A DNA stretch of 64,000 nt from Effrenium voratum (Eukaryota; Sar; Dinophyceae; Suessiales; Symbiodiniaceae). Positions 11,698 through 22,900 of this stretch are shown one piece after another. The position numbers and the translations under genes were made by a program. Numbering within the stretch: the first letter of the stretch is position 1; each line of letters opens with the position of its first letter. The DNA is taken from assembly GCA_963377175.1 (NCBI GenBank), contig CAUJNA010003812.1:310001-374000 (forward strand), read 5' to 3'. A model generated the notes under the pieces. The model saw only the letters and a program-made list of their open reading frames with translations, was not told the DNA's origin and did no database searches.

Positions 11698-11812
11698 GGG
11701 CGGGGGCGTAGCTGGCAACTTTCGAGAGGCGGAGCAGCTGCTGGCTCGGCTGCGCCGCACGGCGCTGGAGACCCTGCCGCTGGAGCAGAGGCGGAAGCGG
11801 AAGCCGAAGCTC
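11698..11812 (+). CDS. Candidate internal exon, unknown protein
   Basis: A long pyrimidine tract of CTT units ends in TTTCAG at 11692-11697. It is followed by GC-rich sequence that reads as a charged, helix-prone peptide (REAEQLLARLRRTALETL, then a basic RRKRKPK stretch). The open reading continues to a G run, after which a GTTTAC could be the donor. An acceptor followed by codon-like composition is typical of dinoflagellate exons of about 100 bp. The partner exons and gene identity are unknown, and the exon end is uncertain. Confidence 0.4.
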
Positions 11813-12020
11813 GGGGGGGGGGGGGGGGTTTACGGTTGGGTTGTTCCCCCGTGCAAGTCTAGGCCCTACTAAAGGTCCACCAACTGGCTTGATCTTGCTT
11901 GAAAAAAACGTGTCCATAGGGTTTTGTCCCCTAGGTTGGGTTTTGCGCCAAGAACTCAGTTCGCTGAGTTGGGCTCATATAACCACCTTCGTCCAAATTG
12001 GGTCCTTTCTATTCCTTTAC

Positions 12021-12093
12021 CAGGTCCCCCAGCTAGGTGCCAACTTTTACTGTTTCTTTTTTGGGAAGAGGGTTCCACTAAAATAGACTACAG
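12021..12093 (+). repeat. Solo right end of the CTATTTTAG MITE-like family
   Basis: This block runs from AGGTCCCCCAGCTAGGTGCC to CCACTAAAATAGACTACAG. It is closest to the right terminus of the 7527-7790 element. No left terminus is found nearby. Confidence 0.65.
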
Positions 12094-13069
12094 AAGAAAA
12101 GAAAAAGATGGCACCAACTTATTCTAGCTCTCTACTGGAGGACCTAGGCAAGTGGCGTGGGTCTCTCAAATTGTAGGGCTGGGGGGCGTGCAATCGGTTT
12201 TTTCTGGGGGTTCTTTTAAGCCAACCCCAAATAGGGTAGCCTCGGAAAAAGACACCCCGCCCCTTATTATGGGGGGTTGATCAATATTCCGTGAAAGACC
12301 CCCGAGTTTTGACCGTGGGTCACTTTCCCATGTGCTTGAAACCTCATCTTTGTGGTTTTCTCCAACGGTTGCCCCATGTAAAGGACTGATCAACCCCAGC
12401 ATGGTCTGCATGGGTGTGCGTGTGAACAAACTGACTCGCTCTGTGTCAACAGTGGCGCGATGTCGGATAGCCCGGGCTGGCGCAAAGTTACGGCTCGAGT
12501 AGTACCCAGGCTTTGCCGGACATTACTGTCATGAAGTCCAACATTTTTTGCACATAGATTGCATGTCCAACAGTTGTTTTGTTCCGAGGTGTCTGAATTT
12601 GGAACTCATGGAGCCCACAGGACAATGTTCCGCTACACGACTTGAATCCACTTCAGAAAGCGGATCTGCAAGTTGTGAGTGGTGGCTAAGATTGCTGAAA
12701 TTCAGCAGGGAATCGAGAAGGGTTTTGGGATTCAACCGGAAGGGCTTCTTTTGATGGATCAGTCCTGGGTCCTCTTCTCAGGGACCCTACTCAGGACCAG
12801 CAAGCCAGCGGCTTATCCACCAGTGTGTGGCAATGCTTCCGTCAAATTTCAGCCATCCTGCACGAGGGCAGCAGGTTTGGGTTTGTCAACCAATGTGCTT
12901 GGTGCATTTTACTTGGATGTTAAGACTTTGACTGTTTGCCAACTAATTGGGTTTTCCATTAAACCACAAAAAGTTAAACCTTTAGCAGAGCAGATTTCGC
13001 AACCAAGAATGTGCTTGGTTTTCCTATTGGAGGTGCGAAGTGGACCTTCACCGGCGGTAATTCTCGCAG
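12094..13069. other. Unassigned sequence
   Basis: No repeat family or motif is recognised. A plus-strand open frame near 12680-13060 is unremarkable in composition. Confidence 0.35.
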
Positions 13070-13167
13070 GCTCGCAGCAGCAGCAGAGGCGCTCTGTGTG
13101 GAACGCGCGGAAGTCTCCTTCGTGGCACCTCGGCCTGGGCGGGCGGACGCCTGGGTTGCTTTGCCAG
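13070..13167 (+). CDS. Candidate internal exon, unknown protein
   Basis: TTCTCGCAG (13061-13069) precedes a 98-bp GC-rich segment that ends at AG|GTGGCT, a full GT donor. One frame reads as a plausible peptide (LAAAAEALCVERAEVSF, then a Pro/Arg/Trp segment) without stops. A matching acceptor and donor around a coding-like island is the best exon signal in this part of the window. The protein family is unknown. It could belong with the 11698 and 18606 islands to one plus-strand gene. Confidence 0.4.
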
Positions 13168-13227
13168 GTGGCTGTGGGTCAAAACCGTTTGGGTACCATT
13201 TTGGGGTAGGTGCACCACCCATTTTAG

Positions 13228-13707
13228 TCTATTTTAGTGGGGATTGGGATGTTTACCGGGGGTACGGGCTTTGACCCATGGCCTGGTTTCCCGGTTTGGG
13301 TTTGCTGGGGTCGGTATTTTGAGAGTTCTTTGCGGGTTTACCAAAATCAGCAACTGGAGGGCGCGAGCTTCTGAGTTGAAAAAAAGAAGAAGCAGAAATC
13401 GATTTTTCATTTGTTTTCTTGGGGCGTCTTCGAGACCGCAAGAAGACCCGAGCCACCCGCCGGCGGCGCCTCGCTTAGGTGACCTTGGACGCCCGGCGCT
13501 GGCTGGGCCGAAAAATCGAGTCCCCGACGCTGCGGAGTCTCGAGGAGACCTTGCACTGGAGGCGCGCTCGAAAACGCGGACGCGAGAAGCGAAGTCCGCG
13601 GCCCCCCCCCCAAGGTTTCGGGTGTGTAGTCTAGGTCCCCCAGCGAGTCGCGCCAACTTTTAACCGGTGTTTTTTTGGGGGGAGGAGGGTTCCCCTGCTA
13701 AAATAGA
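13228..13707. mobile_element. MITE-like element, CTATTTTAG family (480 bp)
   Basis: The left terminus TCTATTTTAGTGGGG (13228-13242) is inverted at the right terminus as CCCCTGCTAAAATAGA (13692-13707). It shares subterminal sequence at both ends with the 7527-7790 copy. The interior includes a GC-rich open stretch at 13430-13610 that may be unrelated captured sequence. No transposase is encoded. Confidence 0.6.
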
Positions 13708-13843
13708 GTAAAGAGAGGGCTTCGTGTTTTATGTTTTTGTTTTTTTGGTTGGGGTGTCCGTTTATCCTTTGCAGTTAATTCAGTGGGGTGTCCAGGTATC
13801 GCGAAGTTGTGAAAAAGTTGATTAGCAGATTGTCTTGGTTTCT

Positions 13844-13954
13844 TGGTGGCCCCCAGCCGTCCAGTTCCTTGGCCTTTTAGTTCTTTGGGTTTAGTGGTAG
13901 TTTCCATTTAACCCACTCAAAGTGAAACTTTTAGCAGGGGATCTGAGGGCAGCC
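13844..13954 (+). repeat. 110-bp dispersed repeat, copy 3
   Basis: This copy is very close to copy 1 at 3536-3651: the GGTGGCCCCCAGCCGTCC start, the TTTAGTGGTAGTTTCCATTT core and the TTTTAGCAGGGGATCTGAGG end are conserved. It lies 10 kb away, which shows that the family is dispersed. Confidence 0.7.
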
Positions 13955-15473
13955 CGGGTTTGTAGTTGGCTCAGTGGGGTGTCCGCCAGGTCGTAACCCC
14001 ACTTACCATACTTATTTGCACCCAAGGTGGGTAGCCGGGGTCACTACACACGTGGGCTTGGGTTTGCCATCAATGCCCCCACGGTGCCACAGCATTTAGC
14101 AAAACCAACGTTACAAACGCGCTCCTGCACAACTCTGTGCCTTCTCGCGCAAGCAGCCTACCATTGAGAGTCACTGCCTGGGTTTTGCCTCCAAATCAGC
14201 TTGGGACCTCGACAAATGGCGGGTTGCCGTTTGTGTTAAGCCAGCCCAAAGGGGGTACCCGCGACAAAGAGCACCTACATCTCCCGATTAAGCAGGACCT
14301 GCCCAAAGTGTTTGAACTCCGGACACGGTGTCGGATAATCTAGTTGTTCAACGCGCACTTCGACGAATTGATACTTCACTGTTTTGTTTACTCCACTTGA
14401 TGCGTCACAGTTCCAGATGATTTATTCACTCCCAGTTCCCCAAACAAGAACTGGGCATTTCAATCCACAGCTTTGGTTGCGCCAGAGTTGTGTTTGTGAG
14501 GCGTCCTAGAAATTGCCGCAGTCAGGGGAAGAGTTGCGGATGCGACATTTCACGGGTATGGGTCCCGATGGTCTGTGAATCATTGCGAGGAAGACTCACT
14601 GGGTTTTCTACTTAAGACAAGTTTCGTTTTTTGGAACAGAGGTTGGTCACGATTGGCTCTCCTCAAGTGAAAGGAAGCAACTTGAGGGAGTCCCTTTGAG
14701 CCCAGATCTCCGCTCCCCGAGCGGACATGCGCAGCCAATACCTACAGACCTGAGAAAAGGGACGGCGATCCAGTTGAGGATTGCAATCAAGATATTTGAC
14801 GCAAGGTGACCAACTGTTATAAGTCCACTGAATGTGAAAAGTAATTGGCGACATCTGAAGGCAATGGTCAAATGTTCCAACCATGGAGCCAGTTGCAGTT
14901 GGGGTCTAACTGCCACACGCCGTAAGAAGCTTTTCATTGTCAAACCAACCAGAAGACTTGCTTCCATTTGCAATTTCCGGCCTGGGAGCTTCCATGTTGA
15001 AGTGCAAAACAACCTTTTGGGAAAACTTCATGCCATAAGCTGTTCATTTGTTTATTACACCAACCTCTTGGCTCGCTGTGAGAAGGGCTTCGTCTTCGGC
15101 CTTCGCGGCGCCTCGCGAGCCGCTCGCGAGGCGTCGCGCGGATGAGGCGGAGGCCGCTGGCTGGCCTGGCGTGCGGGAGCTGTGGAATGCGCCTGGGGTG
15201 AAACTGGGGAAGGATTGGATCTATAGGTGTCCTTTTTAGGTGAGTTTGGTTGAAAATAAATGGCACTGGCTTAGATGGGGTTCATTCCATTTACCAGGGC
15301 CATCTATTTTTCCAAAAGGCCACCTATGATTGGACCCATTTGGTTCGAGAAAACCGGAAGCATGTGGTGAATCACAGGTGGATTGACCTTTGGCCATGGT
15401 TGCATTTGGTGTATTTGGTTGCTTGGTTGTGCGTTTGGCTCCCTTGGTCGGTTCTTGGTTTCTCTTGGTGTGT
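13955..15473. other. Unassigned sequence
   Basis: A GC-rich island at 15080-15180 containing CGCGAGCCGCTCGCG could be an exon of either strand. Nothing else is recognised. Confidence 0.35.
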
Positions 15474-15516
15474 TTGTTTCTTGGTTTCTTGGTTTCTTGG
15501 TTTCTTGGTTTCTTCC
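15474..15516 (+). repeat. (TTGGTTTC)n microsatellite
   Basis: About five tandem copies of the 8-mer TTGGTTTC. Confidence 0.9.
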
Positions 15517-17629
15517 TTGCAGCCCCAAACAATGTTTAAAAGCACATGGCCCCCTCTCGCAGTCAAGTCGGGACGAGCCTCGAAAACTTTCCGTTCACGG
15601 CTCATTTGTTGACCTTGAGTTCATGTGCTGTTACTTGAAAGGCTCGAGGGTTGAGGTCCTGCCGTGCAAATGGGCCGAGTTGGCGAAGGCCAGTTGCAGA
15701 TGTTCGGGCCGCGCGCTGTGGGGCTCGCTTGCGCAAGTGTGCCCGAAGGCGCCTCTTTGGGTAGGAGCACCCCATCGGTTTCAACCTTCATCCGAAAAGG
15801 GTCCGGTTTTAAGCCCGTGCCAGGGACTGCTCCAAGCCTCTCCGAATCCGAAGTTAAATCGTCCAGTGGGAGGCCAAAGAGTTACAATTTTACTTCAACT
15901 ACAGGAGGCTCTGACTCGCTGAGGACTGGCAATGCCTTTGCCGCCCCAAACAGCTCCAGCACCGTCGCCGCAGCGCCGGGGGGCCAGTTGGGGCATGGGA
16001 CGCACGCGGGGCGCGGATTGGGCCAGCGGATTCCGATTTCCCCGATCTCCCGTGTGGGGAGACCCCCTTCAAAACCAAACCCAAAGAAGGAGCTCCCCAA
16101 AAACGGAAAGACACACCCCCACTTGTTCCTCTTGGTTTCCACTTGAAATCCCAAAACGAGCCTCGAAAATTCCGCACTGCGATTTGTGTTTGTTTGTTCG
16201 CGGACTTTTTTACCAGGGGCTCCCCCCCGCTTGTTTTCCCGCCTTTTCAAAGGCGGTGAACACCAGCCATGGGTCTCTTAAAGTAAGCAGATGTTGAAAA
16301 GAACACACCCGAGCGGCTAGCAGGATCGAAGTATGTCCGAAAGGGAGGTCCTGTTAAGGCTATGGTCGGACCATGTCAGTTTGTGTTTATGAGAATGTTC
16401 AGAAAAGTGTTGGTGTTCGAAGAAAATGCAATGGATATCCCTACCATTTGGAAGGTTCCTCTTTTTGGCCGTTGCCCCAAGAGAATTTTGATGCAGGACT
16501 ATACCAGGTCGCGCCATTTTGATTTGGGACGTGTCGGAAACATCCGACTTACGTAGTGAGACGAGCGCATGACAAACTCGTGCATGAGGTGTCGAAGGTG
16601 GACGTATTTGAGTTTGAATATGTCTCGTGCTAGGCCAAGGTTCATTGGGTACTGGACCATCCGGGGAATAGAATAGGTCTCGCGTCGTATTTCAGCTTTG
16701 CCAATCAAACGATACGGAGAAGTGGCGAGCATATCTTTGCGAAGGGTCGATGAGTTTCCTCCCTGGCACACTGCTTCCTTTCCAGGCCCCTTCTCAAGTG
16801 AGGAATCCTTTCCTCTCACTCACGTGCCCCTAAGATACACCTGAAACACAGAGCACATTCCTCTCTGAGAGAGGAGAAAATTCTTCGGGCCTGTCCAATT
16901 CAATCAGTCCCCCTTATGCGCTCGGGCGGATTTGTTGCCTGGCCCCCTCAGACCTTTGCACCACACTTGCAAGTAGCTCCATCCGTGCAGTCCAGGCACT
17001 TCGAGCGGTTTCATACACAGCAAGTTGGGGGCATGTCAGATATGACGGCATCATAAAATAATGAGCATCATCCTCACCACAAGGCAGCAAACACCCAGCC
17101 AACCCTCCCCAACAGCCATCAGGACCGAAGCTGGTCCAACAAAAAAGCTGTTTGCCCAACAGGGCCTAGATAGTAGTTGATTCCCAAAACTCGCGGGCTT
17201 TAAAGCAGGCACAATCGAAACCAACATGTTGAATTCTCCGAGACAGCATCTCGGATTGGGGCAACCTAAGCGCCCCCCACCCCAAAAGGGCAACAGGTGT
17301 CTAAACCTGACCAAAAGTAATGGTTACCGGCTACCTAAATCTTAACCTTATCTAAAAGAACCGCCTGCATGTGTCTTTTTTTGGGTCCCCCCCTCTTTTT
17401 TGTGTGGTTTCAAAGATAAACCCAACAGTAAAGCCGAAAACTGCGCCCTGTTTTTGGGGGGTGCCGTTCCCGTATCTCCCTTTTTGAGCCACCCGGAACC
17501 GAACGAACACCACACGAGCAGAGGCCTCAGAACTGCAGCGCCTGCAGCATGCCGGCGACCTGGAAAACCAGCGCCGTGAGGCACGGATAAACCGCGCGAT
17601 CGGGTTGAAGGCGTTTGGTGGTAAAACCC
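15517..17629. other. Unassigned sequence with GC islands
   Basis: GC-rich islands at about 15660-15780 and 15930-16020 are open on both strands. The second reads as a plausible minus-strand peptide (VLELFGAAKALPVLSESEPP), but the splice signals are weak. No family is recognised. Confidence 0.3.
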
Positions 17630-17637
17630 GGGGCCCC

Positions 17638-17900
17638 ACGGGAAAATGGTGAGTGGACAATGATTTCGGGGGGGGGGGGGGGTTGGGAAGAGTATTTCCG
17701 ACATTGCTCACATTGCTGACATGAAGGAAAAATGTGCCTCATTATTCTCCCTGCATCAAAGTCACCCCTAAAGTAGCTAAAGTGATGGGTTGGAGGAAAC
17801 AACCCCAGTTTCTGACCTTGATAACCCCAGAAACAGTCAAAATAATGATTCCAGGGAAATGGTGAGTGGAGAAGAATTTGGGCGGGGGGGGAAGAGTATT
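17638..17900 (+). repeat. Two-copy direct repeat around G runs
   Basis: GGGAAAATGGTGAGTGGA, then a G run and GAAGAGTATTTC, occurs at 17640-17702 and again at 17857-17912. Both are followed by related CATTGCxGACATG sequence. This is a local duplication of about 215 bp with no coding evidence. Confidence 0.6.
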
Positions 17901-18605
17901 TCTTTCATTGCCGACATGTTCCCAAATCCTAGGTTGGCAACTCATTGCAGAAACATGGCTCACGAAAAGTGTCTTCCTGCAAAAGAAGAATGTCTCCGAC
18001 GAATGGTGGAAGCCCCCAAAGAAACAAACATACATTGTTCAAAAACGAGAAGTAATAAGTATGCAGTGTCCCTTGGCCCCACAAAATGGATGGTCAGGGA
18101 TGGTCAGTTTTTCCCATTAAGTTTCCCCCTAAATTGAAACTAGCTGACGCACCAGCCCAGACTTTCTCGGTTGTGTTGGTTGCAAGTTTCGGGGAAACAA
18201 CCAGCCCTCGGAAGAGAAACCACGCGGCTTGAACAATAGTTTCAAGGGTCAACAGCAGGCACGGTAAGAATCGGCCGGTGCAGGTTTTGTCATTAAGGTT
18301 GTCGGAACAGACCCTTCAAAGCACCCCACCTCTCGGCAGACAGGGTTGTGCCCATTTGGGGCTTTTTGGTCGCCTGGGGTTGAAGCCTAACGGAAGCCGC
18401 TGTCGAGATTCCATTTTGAGCCACAAAGCCCAAAGCTGGGACGTCTCCAGTCGTAGACAGGTGAGTCGGCGCTTCGAATATCACGCCATGAGTGTGATTC
18501 CGTGCCAACAGCCACGATTGCCCAAGAACTTCCCAGCAAAAATGTCCTTTCCACACTTCCCCAGCTTTTTCTTGTGACTGAACCTCTTTGCCTTGACTTC
18601 CACAG
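17901..18605. other. Unassigned sequence
   Basis: No repeat or gene is recognised before the candidate exon at 18606. Confidence 0.35.
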
Positions 18606-18796
18606 GCTTAGGCTTGCCATGTTGGAAGTCTCCCGAACCCCCCGCCTTCAACGCAAAAAGCCGCGAGAAAGGCGCGGCGGCCCTCGCTGCAAAGCGCCCA
18701 GCAGCAGGCGGAGCAGCTGCTGAGCCGCGCCATGGCAAGGCCCAGGCCGGCGTGCGATCGAGTTCTCGCCGCTCGAGTTCACGTCGCAACCGTTAG
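18606..18796 (+). CDS. Candidate terminal exon with Arg/Ser-rich tail
   Basis: TTGACTTCCACAG (ending 18605) precedes an open segment that ends at TAG (18794-18796). The deduced peptide is Lys/Ala-rich and finishes with an Arg/Ser tail (VRSSSRRSSSRRNR), which resembles the RS tails of splicing factors. RS-like tails also arise easily in GC-rich DNA, so function cannot be assigned. The upstream exons are unknown. Confidence 0.33.
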
Positions 18797-18984
18797 ACAA
18801 GACAGAGATGTAGATAGACTGGAGACAGAAATGACGTAAAATAGAAAAGACGATGATAAAAAGGATAAAAAGGACACATGGAAGGACAGAACGGCCGGTC
18901 AGTGGGCGGCCGGGCGGTCAGCCCGGATGCCTCGAGCGTCTTTAGGCCTGATTTCTGGCTCGGATTTCTGATCATAGCAGCTGT

Positions 18985-19965
18985 GGTTTTTTTTGGGGGT
19001 TCGGGATTCGGGGTTTATTCGGGATATAATCACATGTCGGGATTTTATCGCATTTTCGGGATTCGCGATTTAACGGGATGAAAGTCACATATTTGGGGGT
19101 GCTTTTTCCAGACACTTTGCCACACGCAACTGAGCTCAACTGGCGATCCAGGTTTTCGGGCGTAGCATATTTCCGCCTGGAGCGTCCTTCGTTGCCTAAG
19201 CAAAGCTGCCCTGAGCCCAAAGGTGCAAATCCCCCCGGGTCGTCACCAAAATGTAGGAAAGGCGCACTTGTTTTTCCAGGTTTCGAGCGGTTCTCCCAAA
19301 ACTGATCTGAGCGGTCCCCCAAGATCGGTCGCTAAAAGGAGCACGCAATCCAAGTGTAAAACGAGCGCAAGTATCCGCAAAACGAGTGCAAATACCGCAA
19401 ACGAGCGCAAATGTTAAAAACGCTCGCCTTCCTCCGGATGGAAGAAGGGGATTTGATCGAGTTGTTTTTTTGTTTCTGGGGTCGGGCGTTTTTGGGTGGT
19501 CGAGCAGAAATCGGTATTTCGAGCGTTTTTCTTCGTACCTAAACAAAGGCACGTTGGGTGCTTCAGGCTGGATTAAATCACATGTTCGGGATTCGGGATT
19601 TTCGGAATTAAATCACATTTTCGGGATTCGGGATTGAATCACACTTTTGGGAGTAAGTCACGTTGTTTGATTCGAAATTTGGAGTTTTAATCATTTTGGT
19701 TTTACATTCGCATGTTTGGAATTCGGGATTTAATCACTTTTTCGGGATTAAAGCCAATTCGGGGTGTAATCACATCTTCTGGGATTCGGATTCGGCATTC
19801 ACCTCGGATGTGAATTCTCGGACTTGGGACTTCGGATTCGGGATTCAGGATTCGGGATTGGGGGCTGGGAAGGCCCCAGCTTCGGGACTGAAAAGGGCAT
19901 CCTCGGAGTCGGGATTCGGGGTGAACGTGGAAGGCCCAACTCGGGATTCGGGATTGACTGGGAGG
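18985..19965 (+). repeat. GGGATTCG-type degenerate satellite
   Basis: The motif TTCGGGATT and variants (CGGGATTCGGGATTTAATCACA) recur dozens of times. They are clustered at 19000-19080 and 19560-19965, with a less repetitive stretch of about 450 bp between. Confidence 0.8.
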
Positions 19966-22900
19966 CTTCTCCGGATCACGTCTCATTTGGTATGTTCCGT
20001 TGCTTGACTAGATACGGTGGGCTAAATCTCGGTTGCTTTTAAAACGAAACCTTCCAATTGCCGTAGCGGGTGTGTCACATCACTCACTGACTCACCCTTG
20101 GTCCAGGCACCGCCGACCCAAGCAAAAGCGAACTGGTTGAAGCTTGCGCAGTGTGAAGCTGTAATGTGCTGCAGCAAGGACCCCCATTAGTCATCATCGC
20201 TGCCCCTGTCCGAAGCCATTTCCGCACAACACAGCCCCGCGAGCTACACGATCGTCGTAAAGCCGCACGGCAGCCCCGCATAGATGCGACTCCCAAACAT
20301 CAGAGATGTTTTCCCACCAAGAAGGTCCAACATTCAGGACATGTTGGCCACATCACACCAAAAACACGCAAGCCTACCCAACCATACTGAGAACAACACA
20401 AAACAGAAGCAAATTGAACACATGTATTTATGTATATGGATGTTCTTTCCGCATGACGCCCACACTCTGGCTCGCAAGAGAAGTCAACAGCTCGATACTT
20501 GGTAGCACTCCGCCATGCTGCAACCAGAGTTTCGTGAGCATTTGCTGTCAGATCGCGACACAACGAGAACACCCGTGCAGGTGACCGATGCCCTGAAGCC
20601 GTCCGCGCATGCATCGGCCAGCAGGCTTCTGGCCCCCGGCTGACTATGCTGGCGGCACACATTGTATCACAACGGCTCGCATTGACGGAACAGGCAGTAG
20701 CTGCGGCATCGGAAGCGGCAGCTTTGACTTGGCAATTTGAGGCAAAGCAGGGTCAAATAGCGCCTTAACCCAGCTGGGAATTTGATGCGGCGGCAGATCA
20801 TTGGATGACTTTGCAGTGAACCAATGGGTTGACATCCGCGCAGCGCGCCAGATTGTGCCAGAATTTGCGCACAACTGGGGCATGCAGGTTGTGACTTTCC
20901 AGGCAAGCAAGCAAGGCTGGCGTGGCATAAACAGCTCAGCAGCATTGCAGGACTCCCCACACGGTTGCAACATCACTGAACCAAAAAATGCGCAACATTG
21001 GCTATGCGTTGAGGATCCCGCCTTCCCCAGTCGCGGGCCAAAAGGCTGTTCACGACCTCGCCACGCGGGACACTTTCCAGATACCGCGTTGCAAGCGGCA
21101 GCTTTGTCCTGGCACTTGGAGGCAAAGCACGGTCAAGCAACGGTTCACGCTGCGGGGAATTTGATGCAGCTGCAGGAGTTTGCAGTGAACAATTGCGCAT
21201 ATGCCATCTACAGCGCCAGCCAGTTTTACGCTGCAGCCACTCTGGTTGCCCTGAACACTGGAGGCATGTTACCTTCGCCGTCCCTCCACGGCACGCATGT
21301 GTTGGGCTTTCACACGTTGCCTCTTTTGCGGGCCTGCTCAGGGTTTGCCATCCGTGCCGGGCTCCTTTCCGTTTGAATGACATCATGCCCTTGGACCGTT
21401 GCGCCGTGAAATGATTGTGAGTGGTCGTAGGCATGGACATCCCATGTTTCCGGGCAGCATGTGAGAGACTGTGCCGGCAATTTTTCAGCCTGAACCCCGG
21501 AGCCCAGGAGTTTACTTGCAGCACGCAGATCCAGACACTGCCTGCGCAAGACGCAGAGCTGTGCGTTAAACCTCAGTCCGCATACTGGCTCTGAACATCG
21601 TAGCTGCTCCAGCGTTGCTGAGCTTGGCCAGTTTGCGACGAGTACTGACATGGGCAGGGCCTACTCTCAGTGCACGTGTCAGCTGGTGCAAAGAGCTCTG
21701 CAGCTCACCACTGTACTCTCAACAAAGTCGCATCACAGATGTCAGCTGCTTGCCCACGCTGCTGGGCTCCGTGAAAGACACAGTTTGGCCATTCAAAACA
21801 TGACCTGTTCCACGAAAAGGAAATCGACGTTTTGGGGGGGCGAAGTTCAGATGGATAACCTTAAAGCCCCTTTTGAGGTGCTCTTTCTGTACATGCGTTA
21901 AGCCCTTCAAGTCACGCTGCGTGATAGCCTGCCGTCTCTTCCTGCGGAGTCCCAAGCCGCTGCAGCAGTGTGCCGGACGCACAGAGTGGAACCCCGAAGA
22001 GTCTCGCAGCATGCAGCGTGGCCTTTTTTTGATGGACCCACCATCAAAGATACAGTTCCGAATCTTAATGCAAGACCTGTTCCACCAAAAGGACAGCGCC
22101 GTTTTGGGCAATGTTCAGGTGAGCAATCAACACACCCACGACGACAAGGATTCTTCGGAAGGAATGGCTCAGGGCGCGGAAGCTCAGAAGCTTCCGCGGA
22201 GCATATCGCAAGTTTTGCGGCGGAAGCAAAACCCCAACCTTGTGGAAGCCCCACGGCTTGCAGCCCTATATGGCAATTGGTCATTTTAATGTGAGTCGCC
22301 AGGTGAAGTGAATAATCTTAAAGCACGGGTTGAGGTGCTCTAACTCTCAGCCATTAGCCCGCGGGGTCCCAAGCCTGCCTCGTGCCCGCGGCCACTCCTG
22401 TTTCCCTGGCTTTGGCGCGTTGCCTTTTTGGGCAGGCCTCTGATTCGTGCCGGGCACGGACTGAGCTCCTGAAAACTTTCACAGCACGGCGCCAAGGCTC
22501 CATAAAAGATTCGACTCGACCATTTACAGCATCAACTTTTACGCAACATAGGCAGATAGATCATCTTACGTTCCCTGTAGAAGTGCAAAGTGACAGGCTC
22601 CTTTCCCTTTGAATGACATCATGCGCTTTCAGTGTTTGGAGAGCCGTTGCGTGAGATTCTTGTGAGTGTTGGGGATGTCCACCCCACCTACTACAGGTCG
22701 TAGGCATGGACATCCCATGTCCCCGGGCAGCATGTGAGGCACACCGGCAAGTTCCACTCTGTCATGGTCAGCCCACTTCCTCAATTGCTGCAGCGCTGTT
22801 TCGAAGGACGCACGGAGTGAACCGCGGAGCCCAGGAGTTTACTCGCAACATGCCTGTCCAGGAACTGCCTGCTCAGGATGCAGAGCTGTGCATTTTATGT

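Noticed and set aside
18412..18430. CCATTTTGAGCC as a spliced-leader relic
   Set aside because: It matches only CCATTTTG and then diverges from the leader. Similar CGCCATTTTGGGG strings in the macro-repeats also fail after TTTTGG.
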